64,000 bases of DNA from Basidiobolus meristosporus CBS 931.73. Lineage: Eukaryota; Basidiobolomycota; Basidiobolomycetes; Basidiobolales; Basidiobolaceae. A model generated the notes under the pieces. The model did not search any database and had not been told where the DNA came from. It worked only from the letters and a program-made list of their open reading frames with translations. A program made the position numbers and the translations under genes. Location of the stretch: the NCBI GenBank assembly GCA_002104905.1, contig MCFE01000276.1, positions 41,112 through 105,111 of the forward strand, written 5' to 3'. Positions 12,361 to 22,530 of this stretch are shown piece after piece (within the stretch, counting starts at the first letter, position 1; each line of letters starts with the position of its first letter).

Positions 12361-12829
12361 TAGTGGGTAAGCAAATGAAGAGGGGTGATTCTACAGTGTA
12401 ATATATGAGTTGCACAAGGGGAGTTAGAAAAAGGAAATACCACTTGGTAAATTGGTAAGGTAGCATTATACAGAATTAGCTGTAGCCATCATACTGCCAA
12501 TATAATGCCATGAGCATCTTGCTGTGAGGCCGACAAAATACAATCAAGTTTTTTGTCATATCAGGCAATTCATATCCTGGCCAGTTGGATCCACTTGAAA
12601 TAGTTGTAAAATGCTAAAAGACTGCAACAATACCAGCACTAATCAAATCCTGTCAAGTTTTATCCCTTTATTTGTTAAAAAATTAGCAAAACTCTGTTGT
12701 GATCCTGTCATAAGAATATCAAGAGGGTCACTAATTTCAAGCTACTGGTATTAGGATGGTTTCTAAATGGGATCCTGGGGGTTGATATGGATTGGATCCA
12801 CCTACAGGACTAAATTATTTTACGTAGGG

Positions 12830-13025
12830 TTGTCTGTCAGTGGAATCTCCACTCTGTTAACAATGAAGGATGTGGTGGCTGTGGTAGACAAGTTACCTTT
12901 CTCTGCAAACTTATGCAGGTTTGCAGTGGTAGTTGGCAAGAAAAATCCAGAATTAGGCTCATGGACCAAGTAAAGCACATCCTGTTTGGCCTTGAGTTCC
13001 TGTTAGTTGTGCACCAACAAATAAG
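12830..13025 (-). pseudogene. Fragment of Tnp2 accessory ORF1
   Basis: Two non-adjacent parts of ORF1 are fused here. One matches the region around 7080-7180 (complement of GTCAGTGGAATCTCCACTCTG). The other matches the region around 7910-7945. It lies between the right terminus of T1 and the truncated old Ty3 element, so it is left over from a separate, internally deleted Tnp2 copy. Confidence 0.7.
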
Positions 13026-13037
13026 ACTTGACCAATT

Positions 13038-15482
13038 TTACTCCAATACATACTCAATGCAGGTGTGATCAGTCATGATGGTGCACTTGACTCCTTCAAT
13101 GTAGCATCTCCATGTCTTCAAGTAGTGTATTGTAGCAAGCATATCCTTCTTATGCACTGGATAGTTTTGTTCTGCTGAGTTCAGTTTCTTGGATTCAAAG
13201 GAAACTGGGTAGTTCTTTCCCTTGAGTTCTGGGCTCAATACTCCACCAATTGCATAATTTGAAGCATCTGTGCACAGAGTAAACACTTTTCTGAAGTTGG
13301 GATTCTTAAGCTTGGCAGCTTAGCAAGTTCATTTGTAAGCTTCTAAGAGGCAGTCTCACAAGTTATGTCCCACTTACAGGTATTATCTTTCTTGAGGATA
13401 TCAGTTAAAGGGGCTGTAATACTTGCAAAGGAATTGACACATCTCCATTGGTGGAAAATATTTCCAAGAAATGATCTGAGTCCTGATGTGCTATGGGGGC
13501 TGCTTCAGATTCTTAATAACTTCAACCTTTTGAGAGTCCAAGGTTGCTCCAGTGCTAGTCACTATGTGTCCTAGATGTTCAATGTGTTCCTTAAAGAGCT
13601 CATACTTGGGCAGCTTGCCATATAGCTTGTTCTCTCTTAGCTTCTTCAGGACCTTTTTGATGTGCACCAAGTGATCCTCTTCTGTCTTGCTGTATATCAA
13701 TATGTCATCTAGGTAGATTATCACACACTGCCTAAGTACTAATGGAAGACAGTGTGCATCAGAGTCATGAATGTTGCAGGGGCATTGGTGAGGCCAAAAC
13801 TCATGACTAAGTACTTGTAATGTGCATATCTGGTCCTGAATGCCGTCTCAGGGATGTCTTCTGGCTTCACCCCAATCTGGTTGTATCTTGACATGAGGTC
13901 AATCTGGCTGAATATAGTGGCTCCATTGAGTTGGAGCAAAAGCTCATCAATCTAAGGTATGGGGTACTTATTCTTCACAGTAACTGAGTTGAGGGCTCTG
14001 TAGTCAATGCGCATCCTAAATGTTCCATCCTTCTTCTTCACAAAAAGCACTGGTGCTCCCCAAGGTGACTTGCTGGATCTGATATATCCTTGTTCTAATA
14101 ACTGATCTATATGTCTCTGCATCTCTTCCAGCCGCAATGGACTCATTATGCATGGTGTTCTGCCCACTGGAGGGCTATCTCCTGTGTTTACGGCATGATC
14201 CACATCTCTGACTGGAGGTAGGCTGAGAAGTTCATCTGGAAATACATCTGAACATTACTTCAAAAGGGTCTGGACCTTCTGGGGTACTAGAGTAGAGGAA
14301 TCATTCTGTAATACTGCCATTAGGGACACCTGGTTGCCTTTTCTAAGTGCTTTACAGAACTGTGTCTTGCTAAGCTCACTTGTTTCACAGACACTGAAAT
14401 AGACTAAGTTGAAATCCAGTCTGGCAGGTAATAGCTCATAGGTCTTGTTGACCTTCTAGCTCCAAGTAGCATGGGTTCTCCATTTGATTGATGGATTGCA
14501 ACAAAGTAGCCAGGTTTTTTAAATACAAGTTCAAGCTTGCAGCTCTCAAGTATATAGGCCTGTTGATCTTCTTCATAGTCATTGATCTTCATCCTAACTG
14601 GCTGAGTAATATGGTTAATTATGTGAGAGTTCCCAAAAGCTATTGAGACTCAAGTTGATTTGGTAGGTTCTGAGTTGATTCCAGCTTCCAAAGCAAATTG
14701 CTCTAGCATGTACTCATGTGATGCTCCTGAGTGAGTCATGATTGCGGCAGGTACTCCATCAATTACTCCATTCAAATTTAATGGCTTTCCTGAGTTTGAG
14801 GTCATCTGCTATAGGTATTCTTCTATCATATGGAAGGTGAGTTCTAAGTCTTCTTCAAGTTCATCCTATATGTTATTATATTCAAGGGCTTCAATATGGC
14901 TGAAGGTTCCCAATGGCTGGTGTCCATTTCTTCTCTGAGGGCAGTACTTTCAAATATGTCCATGCTGGTGGCAATTGAAGCAAAGTCCTTGCTTCTTACA
15001 TTGTTCCAAGGTAGGATTCTTCTGCATAGCAACTATTTCCAATAGCTCTGCTTCTGATTGCCTTCTTTCATGCTTTTTGTAGCCCCTCTTGCTAGTTGTT
15101 GTGGGCTTCCCAACTCCAAACATGGATAAGTCATAGTCAATGGCAATCTTGATGGCTACAATAGTCTGGGGTGTTCAATTATTCACTCACTTGCAAGTTC
15201 TTTCTTTCAACCCATCACAAAAGTATTCCACTTGACTCAGGAGGTCAACTCCCTTAGCCTTGAAAGCTTCTTCAATTGGGAAGAGCCAAGTTCCCTGGTT
15301 TTCATTGACTATATTATGGTACTGGTTGACCTTCACACTAAAGTTGCTCTTGACAGGGCTTTGCTGGCTTTGGATCATGGTAGTCATTCCTTGTTGCTGA
15401 TGGCTATGGATCTGGAGTAACTGTTGCTGTTGGGCTATGATTTGCTACATAGCATTCTTCCATTCTTGATTTTTGGACATTT
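13038..15482 (-). pseudogene. Old Ty3 gag-pol, degraded
   Basis: Gag begins at the ATG ending at 15480 (reads MSKNQEW), matching the young copy. The glutamine-rich N-terminus, capsid region, a degraded knuckle near 14970 and a damaged protease near 14740 (DSGAS region) follow. Reverse transcriptase pieces are at 14203-13952, 13939-13739 and 13724-13491; the last contains [10 protein letters not shown]. The RNase H piece with [16 protein letters not shown] is at 13286-13038. Seven or more stops or frameshifts separate these segments. No product is expected. Confidence 0.9.
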
Positions 15483-15538
15483 TGAGGGAGGCTTTGTTTC
15501 TCTTTGAAAGGGAGGTTTCTGCTTATTGCTTCTACAAA

Positions 15539-15900
15539 TGTTACAAGTCTTGGTATAAGAGTTGTAGAGAAATAGGGAGTTTAGCTAGTATTGTACTCAC
15601 TAAATCTTCAACTGATTTTTGTCAAGGTTCCAGCAGCTCATTGTATACATTATGCCAGATTAATTGCTAACTAATTGTATTTGCTATTGTGATTGTGGCT
15701 GATGACTCAAATGATAGCCTCATCCAATAAGATCCTACTCAATGTATCTATTCCTGTCTGATATGGATCTGCTGATTCATTTGCTGACTAATACTACTGA
15801 TTTGATAGAGAATACTGATATGCTGTTAGGCTAAAAATACTGCAAACTGATCTGAATAAAAGCTGATCTAACTTAAACACCCAAGCAATAGATCATTACA
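15539..15900 (-). repeat. 5' LTR of the old Ty3 element
   Basis: This 362-bp LTR aligns along its full length with the 368-bp LTRs of the young copy, with clear divergence. On the minus strand it runs from TGTAATGATCTATTGC to CTTGTAACA. The primer-binding site next to it has decayed to TTTGTAGAAGCAATAA. Confidence 0.9.
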
Positions 15901-16173
15901 TATGTAATTCACAGTTAAATCCTCAATTCTGGATTCTAGAGCTTATATAAAGCCTTAACACATGCCTGCCATACTAGTTACAATGGCAACTATCACATCT
16001 CATGATATCTGGTACACCCACAGAATCCACCTCATTAGCCAACTTCAAAATTTGGTTATCTAGGTCCTACATATCTTCTTCTGATGGTATCTTTGTAGTA
16101 ATCAAGTTGTGTACAGGATGTGTTTTCTTAGCTGCTGAGCAATGGCTGGCATGAGTTTCCTTAGGCCTTCAAG
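15901..16173 (-). pseudogene. Copia gag fragment, left of the young Ty3 insertion
   Basis: This matches the complement of gag at about 60240-60520 in the complete Copia. The young Ty3 element separates it from its continuation at 21114. The final four bases CAAG are repeated after the Ty3 element. Stops are present. Confidence 0.85.
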
Positions 16174-16541
16174 TGTTATGATCTACCGCTTGAATGTTTA
16201 AGTTAGATCAGTTTTTAGTCAAATCAATTAGTATATGTTTAGGTTATCAGTATATCAGTATTATCTATGAAATCAGTAGCATTAGTCAGCAAATGAATCA
16301 GCAGATCCTTATCAGACAGAAATAGATATATTAAGTAGGATCTTATTGGGTGATGATGATGCAATCAAATGAGTCATCAGCCACAACCTACATTAGGAAA
16401 TACAATTAGTCAGCAATTGATCTGGCAAAATGTATATAAGGAGCTGCTGGAACCTCAATAAAAATCAGTTCAAGTTTTAGTGAATACAATACTAGCTAAA
16501 CTCCCTATTCCTCTACAACTCTTATACCAAGACTTGTAACA
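16174..16541 (+). repeat. 5' LTR of the young Ty3 element
   Basis: It runs from TGTTATGATCTACCGC to GACTTGTAACA. It carries the promoter described at 16433-16462 and is identical to the 3' LTR except at one base. Confidence 0.97.
16433..16462 (+). promoter_or_regulatory. LTR TATA box and AATAAA signal
   Basis: TATATAAG lies at 16433-16440 and AATAAA at 16457-16462, so the two signals are about 20 bp apart. This is a compact LTR design in which polyadenylation must be suppressed in the 5' copy. The same pair is found in the 3' LTR about 4572 bp downstream. Confidence 0.7.
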
Positions 16542-16553
16542 TTGGTAGCAGCG
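16542..16553 (+). other. Primer-binding site
   Basis: TTGGTAGCAGCG follows the 5' LTR directly. TGGTAGCAGCG is complementary to a tRNA 3' end finishing in CTACCA, the usual placement for minus-strand priming. The exact tRNA is not identified. Confidence 0.7.
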
Positions 16554-16599
16554 ATAACCAGAAACCTCCCTCCTGAAGAAAGAAGAAACCACCCTCAAG

Positions 16600-19203
16600 A
16601 TGTCGGACAATCAAGAATGGAAGAATGCCATGCAGCAAATCCTGGCCCAACAGCAGCAGCTACTCCAGATCCTCAGCCAACAGCAACAAGGAATGACTAC
16701 CATGGCTCAGAGCCAGCAAAGCCCTGTCAAGAGCAACTTTAGTGTGAAGGTCAACCGGTACCATGGCAGAGTCAATGAAAACCTGGGAACTTGGCTCTTT
16801 CAGTTTGAAGAAGCTTTTAAAGCTAAAGGAATTGCTCCAGAGAGCAAGTTGCATTATGCAGCTTCTTACCTGGCAGATGCAGCTTTACAGTGGTACCACA
16901 ACAAGATCAGGTCAGCTACTATGATGGGATGCTCTACAATCTCTACCTGGGATGAGTTTGTGTTGGAAATTCAGGATGCTTTTGAACCTCCACACCAGCA
17001 GACACTACTAAGAAGGAAGTTAAAGACACTCAGACAGAAAGGAATGGTGCAAGAATACATCTATGAGTACAGATGTCTACTTGGACAAATTGAAAGAATG
17101 GACCCCTTGGATCAAGTTGAATACTTTATTGATGGGTTGAAAGAAAGAACTTGCAAGGAAGTCAATTACCGAAGACCTCAAACTATTGAAGAAGCCATCA
17201 AGATTGCCATTGACTATGACTCAGCTATGTTTGGAGTTGGGAAGCCTACAGTGACTAGTCAGAAAGGCTATAATCATTATAAAAGAAGACAATCAGAAGC
17301 AGTACCAATGGAAATAGACGCTATGCAGAAGAATCCCTCCTCAGAAGAATGCAAGAAGAGAGGACTTTGCTTCAATTGCCACCAGCAGGGACATATTGCA
17401 AAGTACTGCCCTCAGAGAAGAAATGGACACCAGCCAACAAGAACCTTCAACCATATTGAGTCCCATGAACACAGTAATGAGGAAGATGAGCTTGAAGAAG
17501 ACTTGGAACTCACCTTCCATATGACAGAAGAGTACTTGTCCCAAATGACTTCAAACTCAGGGAAGTTATTGTACCTGAATGGAGTAATCAATGGAGTACC
17601 TGCCAAGATCATGATTGACTCAGGAGCATCACATGAGTACATGTCAGAGCAATTTGCTTTGAAAGCTGGAATCAACTCAGAACCTACCAAATCAACTTCA
17701 GTCTCCACAGCTGATGGGAACTCCCACATAATCAACCGTATTACCCAGCCAGTAAGAATGAAGATCAATGACTATGAAGAAGACCTACAGGCTTATATAT
17801 TTGGGAACTGCAAGTCTGACCTTGTACTTGTGAAAACCTGGCTATTTTGTCGTAATCCATCAATCAACTGGAGAACCCATGCTACTCAGATCCAAAAAGA
17901 CAACAAGACCTATGAGCTATTACCTGCCAGGCTGGATTTCAACTTGGTCAATTCCAGTGTGTGTGAGACAAGTGAACTTAGCAAGACCCAGTTCTGTAGA
18001 GCACTTAGAAAAGGTACCCAGATGTTCCTCATGGTGGTATTACAGGAGGATTCCTCTATCCCAGCACCCCAGCAGGTCCAGACTCTCTTGAAGAAATATT
18101 CAGACGTGTTTCCAGATGAGCTTGTAAGCCTACCACCAGTCAGAGACGTGGATCATGCCATTGACACAGGAGATAGCCCTCCAGTGAGCAAGACACCTTA
18201 CAGAATGAGTCCATTGGAATTGGAGGAAATGAAGAAACAAATTGATCAGCTATTGGAGCAAGGATACATCAGGCCCAGCAAGTCACCTTGGGGAGCACCA
18301 GTGCTTTTTGTGAAAAAGAAGGATGGAACACTTAGGATGTGCATTGACTACAGAGCCCTGAACTCAGTTACCGTCAAGAATAAGTACCCCATACCTCGGA
18401 TTGATGAGCTTTTGGACCAACTTAATGGAGCCACTATTTTCAGCAAGATTGACCTCATGTCAGGATACAACCAGATTAGGGTGAAACCAGAAGATATCCC
18501 TAAGACAGCATTCAGGACCAGATATGGACATTACAAGTACTTAGTCATGAGTTTTGGCCTCACTAATGCCCCTGCAACATTCATGACACTGATGCAGACT
18601 GTCTTTCAGGAGTACTTAGACAAGTTTGTGATAATCTACCTGGATGACATATTGATATACAGCAAGACAGAAAAGGATCACATGGTGCACATTGAAAAGG
18701 TCTTGAAGAAACTAAGAGAGAACAAGCTATATGGCAAGCTAGCCAAGTGTGAATTCTTCAAGGAACACGTAGAATATCTGGGACACATAGTGACTAGCAC
18801 AGGAGTAACCTTAGACCCCAAGAAGGTGGAAGTAATCAAGAATTTGAAGCAGCCCCATAGCATATCAGAACTCAGATCCTTCCTTGGAATGGTTTCCTAT
18901 TATTGGAGATTTGTCAAGTCATTTGCAAGTATTGCAGCCCCTTTAACTGATATCCTCAAGAAAGACAATACCTACAAGTGGGACATAGCTTGTGAGACTG
19001 CCTTCCAGACACTAAAGAATGAACTTGCAAAGCTGCCAAGCTTAAGAATACCAGACTTCAGAAAAGAGTTCACTCTGTGCACAGATGCTTCAGATTATGC
19101 AATTGGTGGAGTGCTGAGCCAAGAACACAAGGGAAAGGACTACCCTGTTGCCTTTGAATCCAAGAAACTGAACTCAGCAGAACAAAACTATCCAGTTCCA
19201 TGA
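16600..19203 (+). CDS. Ty3 Gag-Pol, first open segment (Gag, protease, RT, start of RNase H)
   Basis: The 867-codon segment encodes capsid protein, aspartic protease, reverse transcriptase and the start of RNase H. Residues 1-40 are glutamine-rich. A CCHC knuckle ([14 protein letters not shown]) is at about residues 257-270. The protease motif MIDSGAS is at about 337-343. Reverse transcriptase spans about 500-730, with the catalytic [10 protein letters not shown] near 680. RNase H begins with [16 protein letters not shown] near 824. Gag and Pol share one frame with no stop between them, as in several fungal Ty3 elements. The segment ends early at NYPVP because of an extra C at about 19200. 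The ATG is the first after the primer-binding site and matches the old copy. Confidence 0.95.
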   Translation: MSDNQEWKNAMQQILAQQQQLLQILSQQQQGMTTMAQSQQSPVKSNFSVKVNRYHGRVNENLGTWLFQFEEAFKAKGIAPESKLHYAASYLADAALQWYHNKIRSATMMGCSTISTWDEFVLEIQDAFEPPHQQTLLRRKLKTLRQKGMVQEYIYEYRCLLGQIERMDPLDQVEYFIDGLKERTCKEVNYRRPQTIEEAIKIAIDYDSAMFGVGKPTVTSQKGYNHYKRRQSEAVPMEIDAMQKNPSSEECKKRGLCFNCHQQGHIAKYCPQRRNGHQPTRTFNHIESHEHSNEEDELEEDLELTFHMTEEYLSQMTSNSGKLLYLNGVINGVPAKIMIDSGASHEYMSEQFALKAGINSEPTKSTSVSTADGNSHIINRITQPVRMKINDYEEDLQAYIFGNCKSDLVLVKTWLFCRNPSINWRTHATQIQKDNKTYELLPARLDFNLVNSSVCETSELSKTQFCRALRKGTQMFLMVVLQEDSSIPAPQQVQTLLKKYSDVFPDELVSLPPVRDVDHAIDTGDSPPVSKTPYRMSPLELEEMKKQIDQLLEQGYIRPSKSPWGAPVLFVKKKDGTLRMCIDYRALNSVTVKNKYPIPRIDELLDQLNGATIFSKIDLMSGYNQIRVKPEDIPKTAFRTRYGHYKYLVMSFGLTNAPATFMTLMQTVFQEYLDKFVIIYLDDILIYSKTEKDHMVHIEKVLKKLRENKLYGKLAKCEFFKEHVEYLGHIVTSTGVTLDPKKVEVIKNLKQPHSISELRSFLGMVSYYWRFVKSFASIAAPLTDILKKDNTYKWDIACETAFQTLKNELAKLPSLRIPDFRKEFTLCTDASDYAIGGVLSQEHKGKDYPVAFESKKLNSAEQNYPVP

Positions 19204-19210
19204 GAAGGAG

Positions 19211-19582
19211 ATGCTCGCTATAATACACTGTTTGAAGACATGGAGATGCTATATTGAAGGAGTCAAATGCACTGTGAAGACTGATCATGCCTCCCTCAAG
19301 TATATATTTACTCAGAAGGTACTCTCTAGAAGAATGACAAGATGGAGTGAATACATTCAGCAATTTGACCTGGAGATTGTCTACTGTCCTGGAAAAAACA
19401 ACACGGTTGCTGATGCCTTATCAAGATTAGATCAAGTTGCACAACTCAACTTGGTGCATGAATCAGATTGGCCTAGCCTACTACCAAAGTACTTGGAGGA
19501 CCAAGCCATTCCTAATGAGGTGGATGAAGATATCAAGATGATAATCCGTGATGAAGCCAGCAAATTTGTTGTACAGGAATGA
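19211..19582 (+). CDS. Ty3 Pol, second open segment (rest of RNase H and linker)
   Basis: This is the continuation of the same polyprotein after a one-base insertion. It has TDHASLKYIF (RNase H) and YCPGKNNTVADALSR, the normal RNase H end. It would not be translated alone; the nominal start at 19211 is only the first ATG in this frame. It ends at VVQE because of another one-base insertion (AGG for AG) at about 19576. Both lesions expand a 2-nt run, so an assembly or read error is a real alternative to mutation. Confidence 0.9.
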   Translation: MLAIIHCLKTWRCYIEGVKCTVKTDHASLKYIFTQKVLSRRMTRWSEYIQQFDLEIVYCPGKNNTVADALSRLDQVAQLNLVHESDWPSLLPKYLEDQAIPNEVDEDIKMIIRDEASKFVVQE

Positions 19583-20735
19583 AACACTCTACCAAATTGT
19601 TGATGGAAGCCCTATTGCCTATTGTCCTTATATTGCTAGCCTGGATTTAATACATAAGCTACACAATGGATATGGACATCTTGGGATTGAAGGAACCTAT
19701 AGCCTTGTAAAAGCCAGAGCATGGTGGCCCAGAATGAAACAAGACATTGAGAAGCTAGTAAAAACATGCCCAAACTGCCAAATCAATCAAGGCCAGCCAC
19801 AAAGAATTGCTGAACTCTTCCCTTTGGAGCCTGTAAGACCATTTGAGAGATGGGGAATTGACTTTATTGGAAGACTGCCAACTACCAGGAAATGCAACCG
19901 TTGGATCCTAGTAGCAATTGACCATGCCACTAAATGGCCAGTTGCTAAAGCTGTACCAATAGCCAGTGAACAAGAAGTTGCAAGTTTCATTTACCATGAG
20001 ATCCTGATGAAGTTTGGATGCCCTGTGGAGATCTTATCTGATAGAGGTGCAAACTTTATGGCAAAGACATTAGAGGCTTACCTGGAAATGCAGCAGATCA
20101 GACACTTGAAAACCTTGGCATATCACCCCAGAACTAATGGAGTCACTGAGCGGTTTAATGGATTATTTGGAAAAATGCTGACCAAGTATGCAAATGGAGT
20201 TGTCAGTAGATGGGATGAGTATATAGACCAAGCACTCTTTGCATGCAGAGTCAGAGTACACAACACCACCCAGCAATCACCATTTTACTTAGTTTATGGA
20301 TGTGAACCAAGGATTCCAGGAGATCTCACACAACCAAAGCTTACAGACACCTTAGAAGATGAACTCAGTCAGCCAAGTAGACACCAGCAACTGGAACAAA
20401 GACGTCAAGAGGCACAGACCAAAGTATCTCAAAGTGCAGAAAAGATGAAGCAGAGATTTGATAAGACTATAGCACCAGAAGCATTGACAGTTGGGAACTT
20501 TGTATTGCTAAGAAACAACACTCGGAAGAAGTTTGAGCCACAATGGACAGGACCATTCAAGATCATCAGAGAATGTCCATTTGCAACTTACCAACTGGTG
20601 GACAAACAAGGCAATATCCGGGAAGACTTAGTGCATAGGGACAGACTCAAGCTTGCAAGACTTGCTGATAATACTGAACCATCAAGATATTGGTATCACA
20701 AGAAAAGAGATTCAGGAGAACCCTCTCAACTTTAG
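19548..20735 (+). CDS. Ty3 Pol, third open segment (integrase with GPF module)
   Basis: Integrase inserts element cDNA. True homology starts at about 19577 (NETLYQIVDG); residues before that are out-of-frame read. The HHCC module shows H residues around HNGYGHLGIEGTY and CPNCQ near 19770. The DDE residues are in GIDFIGRLP (near 19857), SDRGANF (near 20040) and GVTERFNGLF (near 20140). A C-terminal GPFKII module is near 20550, and the protein ends at PSQL without a chromodomain. The stop is followed by the polypurine tract AGTAGGGGAGAA (20734-20745). Confidence 0.95.
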   Translation: MMKPANLLYRNETLYQIVDGSPIAYCPYIASLDLIHKLHNGYGHLGIEGTYSLVKARAWWPRMKQDIEKLVKTCPNCQINQGQPQRIAELFPLEPVRPFERWGIDFIGRLPTTRKCNRWILVAIDHATKWPVAKAVPIASEQEVASFIYHEILMKFGCPVEILSDRGANFMAKTLEAYLEMQQIRHLKTLAYHPRTNGVTERFNGLFGKMLTKYANGVVSRWDEYIDQALFACRVRVHNTTQQSPFYLVYGCEPRIPGDLTQPKLTDTLEDELSQPSRHQQLEQRRQEAQTKVSQSAEKMKQRFDKTIAPEALTVGNFVLLRNNTRKKFEPQWTGPFKIIRECPFATYQLVDKQGNIREDLVHRDRLKLARLADNTEPSRYWYHKKRDSGEPSQL

Positions 20736-20745
20736 TAGGGGAGAA

Positions 20746-21113
20746 TGTTATGATCTGCCGCTTGAATGTTTAAGTTAGATCAGTTTTTAGTCAAATCAAT
20801 TAGTATATGTTTAGGTTATCAGTATATCAGTATTATCTATGAAATCAGTAGCATTAGTCAGCAAATGAATCAGCAGATCCTTATCAGACAGAAATAGATA
20901 TATTAAGTAGGATCTTATTGGGTGATGATGATGCAATCAAATGAGTCATCAGCCACAACCTACATTAGGAAATACAATTAGTCAGCAATTGATCTGGCAA
21001 AATGTATATAAGGAGCTGCTGGAACCTCAATAAAAATCAGTTCAAGTTTTAGTGAATACAATACTAGCTAAACTCCCTATTCCTCTACAACTCTTATACC
21101 AAGACTTGTAACA
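20746..21113 (+). repeat. 3' LTR of the young Ty3 element
   Basis: This 368-bp LTR is identical to the 5' LTR except for G at 20757. It is preceded by a purine-rich tract and followed by the CAAG target duplication. Confidence 0.97.
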
Positions 21114-21283
21114 CAAGTCAATTTTGATCATTTTTGTCCTTCAGAATTGTATTGATAATTTGATGTTAACATTAAGGCAAATGTGGTTAAAGGCACTTTG
21201 CTGTTTTTTCTGGTACTTTATGGAATATTCCACTAATAGCAGTAGTCAATAATGCAGTGAGTAACAGCTTATGGCTCATGACC
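21114..21283 (-). pseudogene. Copia gag start, right of the young Ty3 insertion
   Basis: This matches the 5' end of gag in the complete Copia (about 60520-60819) with some deletion. It reads leftward from the LTR at 21284 and continues at 16173. The start region resembles MSHKLL, next to a GGTCATGAGCC primer-site-like sequence. Confidence 0.8.
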
Positions 21284-21632
21284 TGTTGTAAGAGCTATGG
21301 AGATTTTGGAAGTCACTGGGAGATTAACCAGATTGCGTGCCTTTCACTTGATGATTCAATGATTATGAATGTTATATTTGTAAGTTTATATAGTGTTGGC
21401 ATAGCAAGCCTATAAAATGTGCAAAGGAATGTCCCAAGAACATGTGTGCCAAGTTTGCCACTGTTTAGTCAGCTTTGAGAATTCCCACATTTTGGATACC
21501 TAATATTCTGGTGAAATCTAGTCATGTGAATCCCAGTAAGGATTTGTTCAGTATTTTCTGAGATCTGTAGGCAATCAATTAAGTTACCAAATTAGGTCAT
21601 GTTGTAAGTGAAATTACAAATCTTTTACAACA
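21284..21632 (-). repeat. Copia LTR bridging a pol end and a gag start
   Basis: This 349-bp LTR (TGTTGTAAGAGCTATGG to TCTTTTACAACA) is of the main Copia family and is diverged. On the minus strand a pol 3' end precedes it and a gag start follows it. It therefore serves as the 3' LTR of one copy and the 5' LTR of another. Confidence 0.88.
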
Positions 21633-22090
21633 CTCAAACCCAACTGAATGTTCATACTGACTTGTCCTAATGGGCACCCAGGATGTTTAAGCTTGTCTCC
21701 AGCTAATGGCTTGGTGCATATTTCTGCAATCATCTGCTCAGTTTAACAGTAAACTAAGTAAACCAGGTTAATCATTTCCATTTCACAAATGAAATGCTGT
21801 TTAATATCTATTTGTATACATCCTTGATTATCTGAAAGTACAGTATCATTCAATGTTTGACATAGGCCAAGGTGTTTGGAAAGCTTTCATAACCAGGTTG
21901 CCTCTTTTATAGCTTTGCCAGTTGTCATATATTCTGCATCTGTGGTGGAAAGTGCTAAAATTGGTAGCTATCTTGAGCTCTATGAAATTGTTCCTTCACA
22001 TTAAAGAAAGGCTGTGACCTGTTGTGAATCTTCCGTCATACAAGTCTGCCCCCAATCAAAATCAGATTATCCCAAAATTCTTTGATGTAA
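21633..22090 (-). pseudogene. Copia RNase H, 3' end of pol
   Basis: This is homologous to 56835-57310 of the complete Copia, including the region encoding the C-terminal FTKPLARDKF and STTEAEYMA motifs, but heavily mutated. Recognisable similarity fades at about 22090. Confidence 0.8.
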
Positions 22091-22530
22091 ATGGAGGTAA
22101 ATGCATATCACACTATAAACTACACTGACACTTACCATTTTGGCTACCATCACTCCAATTGGATGGTATCTCAGTGGTTAATTGGACCAAAAGTATTCTG
22201 AAGCTCTCAGCCCCCAATTTGCTCTTTGACCAATACACAAGCTACCTGATTTGCCATCAAATATCCCATTTTGCCCATTAAGTAAGAAAACCCCTGATCC
22301 TAGTTATTGGACCTGGTGTCATAGCTAGCATGCACCAATTGTATGGGTGCAAATCAGATCAAATGGCTGCACTGGTGCCACAGATGATGAATACATATGC
22401 AGGGTGTTTATTTATAGGGGTCCTGTCTCAAATTTGAAACAACCTTGATATTGTTTATATTAAAAATTTAGTGATCACTGATTTGCAATGGCTCAATGCG
22501 GATTGCAAAAAAAATGCATTGTTTGGATCA
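22091..22530. other. Unassigned 440 bp
   Basis: I see no ORF above 60 codons, no match to the repeat families in this window and no clear terminal repeats. It may be more decayed Copia pol or a different element. Confidence 0.3.

Larger units (their letters stand above)
5606..12829. mobile_element. Tnp2 element T1, long copy with both termini
   Basis: The left terminus reads CCCTATGAGAGATGATTC, and the right terminus is the complement of CCCTACGTAAAATAATTT. The accessory gene runs leftward from 8665 and the transposase runs rightward from about 9275, so the genes are divergent. Later insertions are a MITE (5901-6630), a solo Copia LTR (8680-9028) and another solo LTR (11486-11854). Without them and their duplications the copy is about 5.8 kb. 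The flanking triplets (AGA and TTG) do not match, so its ends may have been rearranged. It is the least deleted copy here, but it is full of stops. Confidence 0.8.
13026..15900 (-). mobile_element. Old Ty3 element, truncated in RNase H
   Basis: This is a minus-strand copy of the same family as the young element at 16174-21113. The 5' LTR is at 15539-15900, followed by gag, protease, reverse transcriptase and part of RNase H; integrase and the 3' LTR are missing. It differs from the young copy by many point changes, and many young-copy CpG sites are TpG or CpA here. It abuts a Copia gag fragment at 15901. Confidence 0.9.
16174..21113 (+). mobile_element. Young full-length Ty3/Gypsy element
   Basis: The element is 4940 bp with two 368-bp LTRs that differ at one position (A at 16185, G at 20757). 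The flanks are CAAG at 16170-16173 and 21114-21117, a 4-bp duplication. The order is LTR, primer-binding site, gag, protease, reverse transcriptase, RNase H, integrase, polypurine tract, LTR. No chromodomain follows the integrase, unlike the element at 1-2182. Near-identical LTRs imply a recent insertion. Two one-base insertions in pol are the only coding defects I see. Confidence 0.97.
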
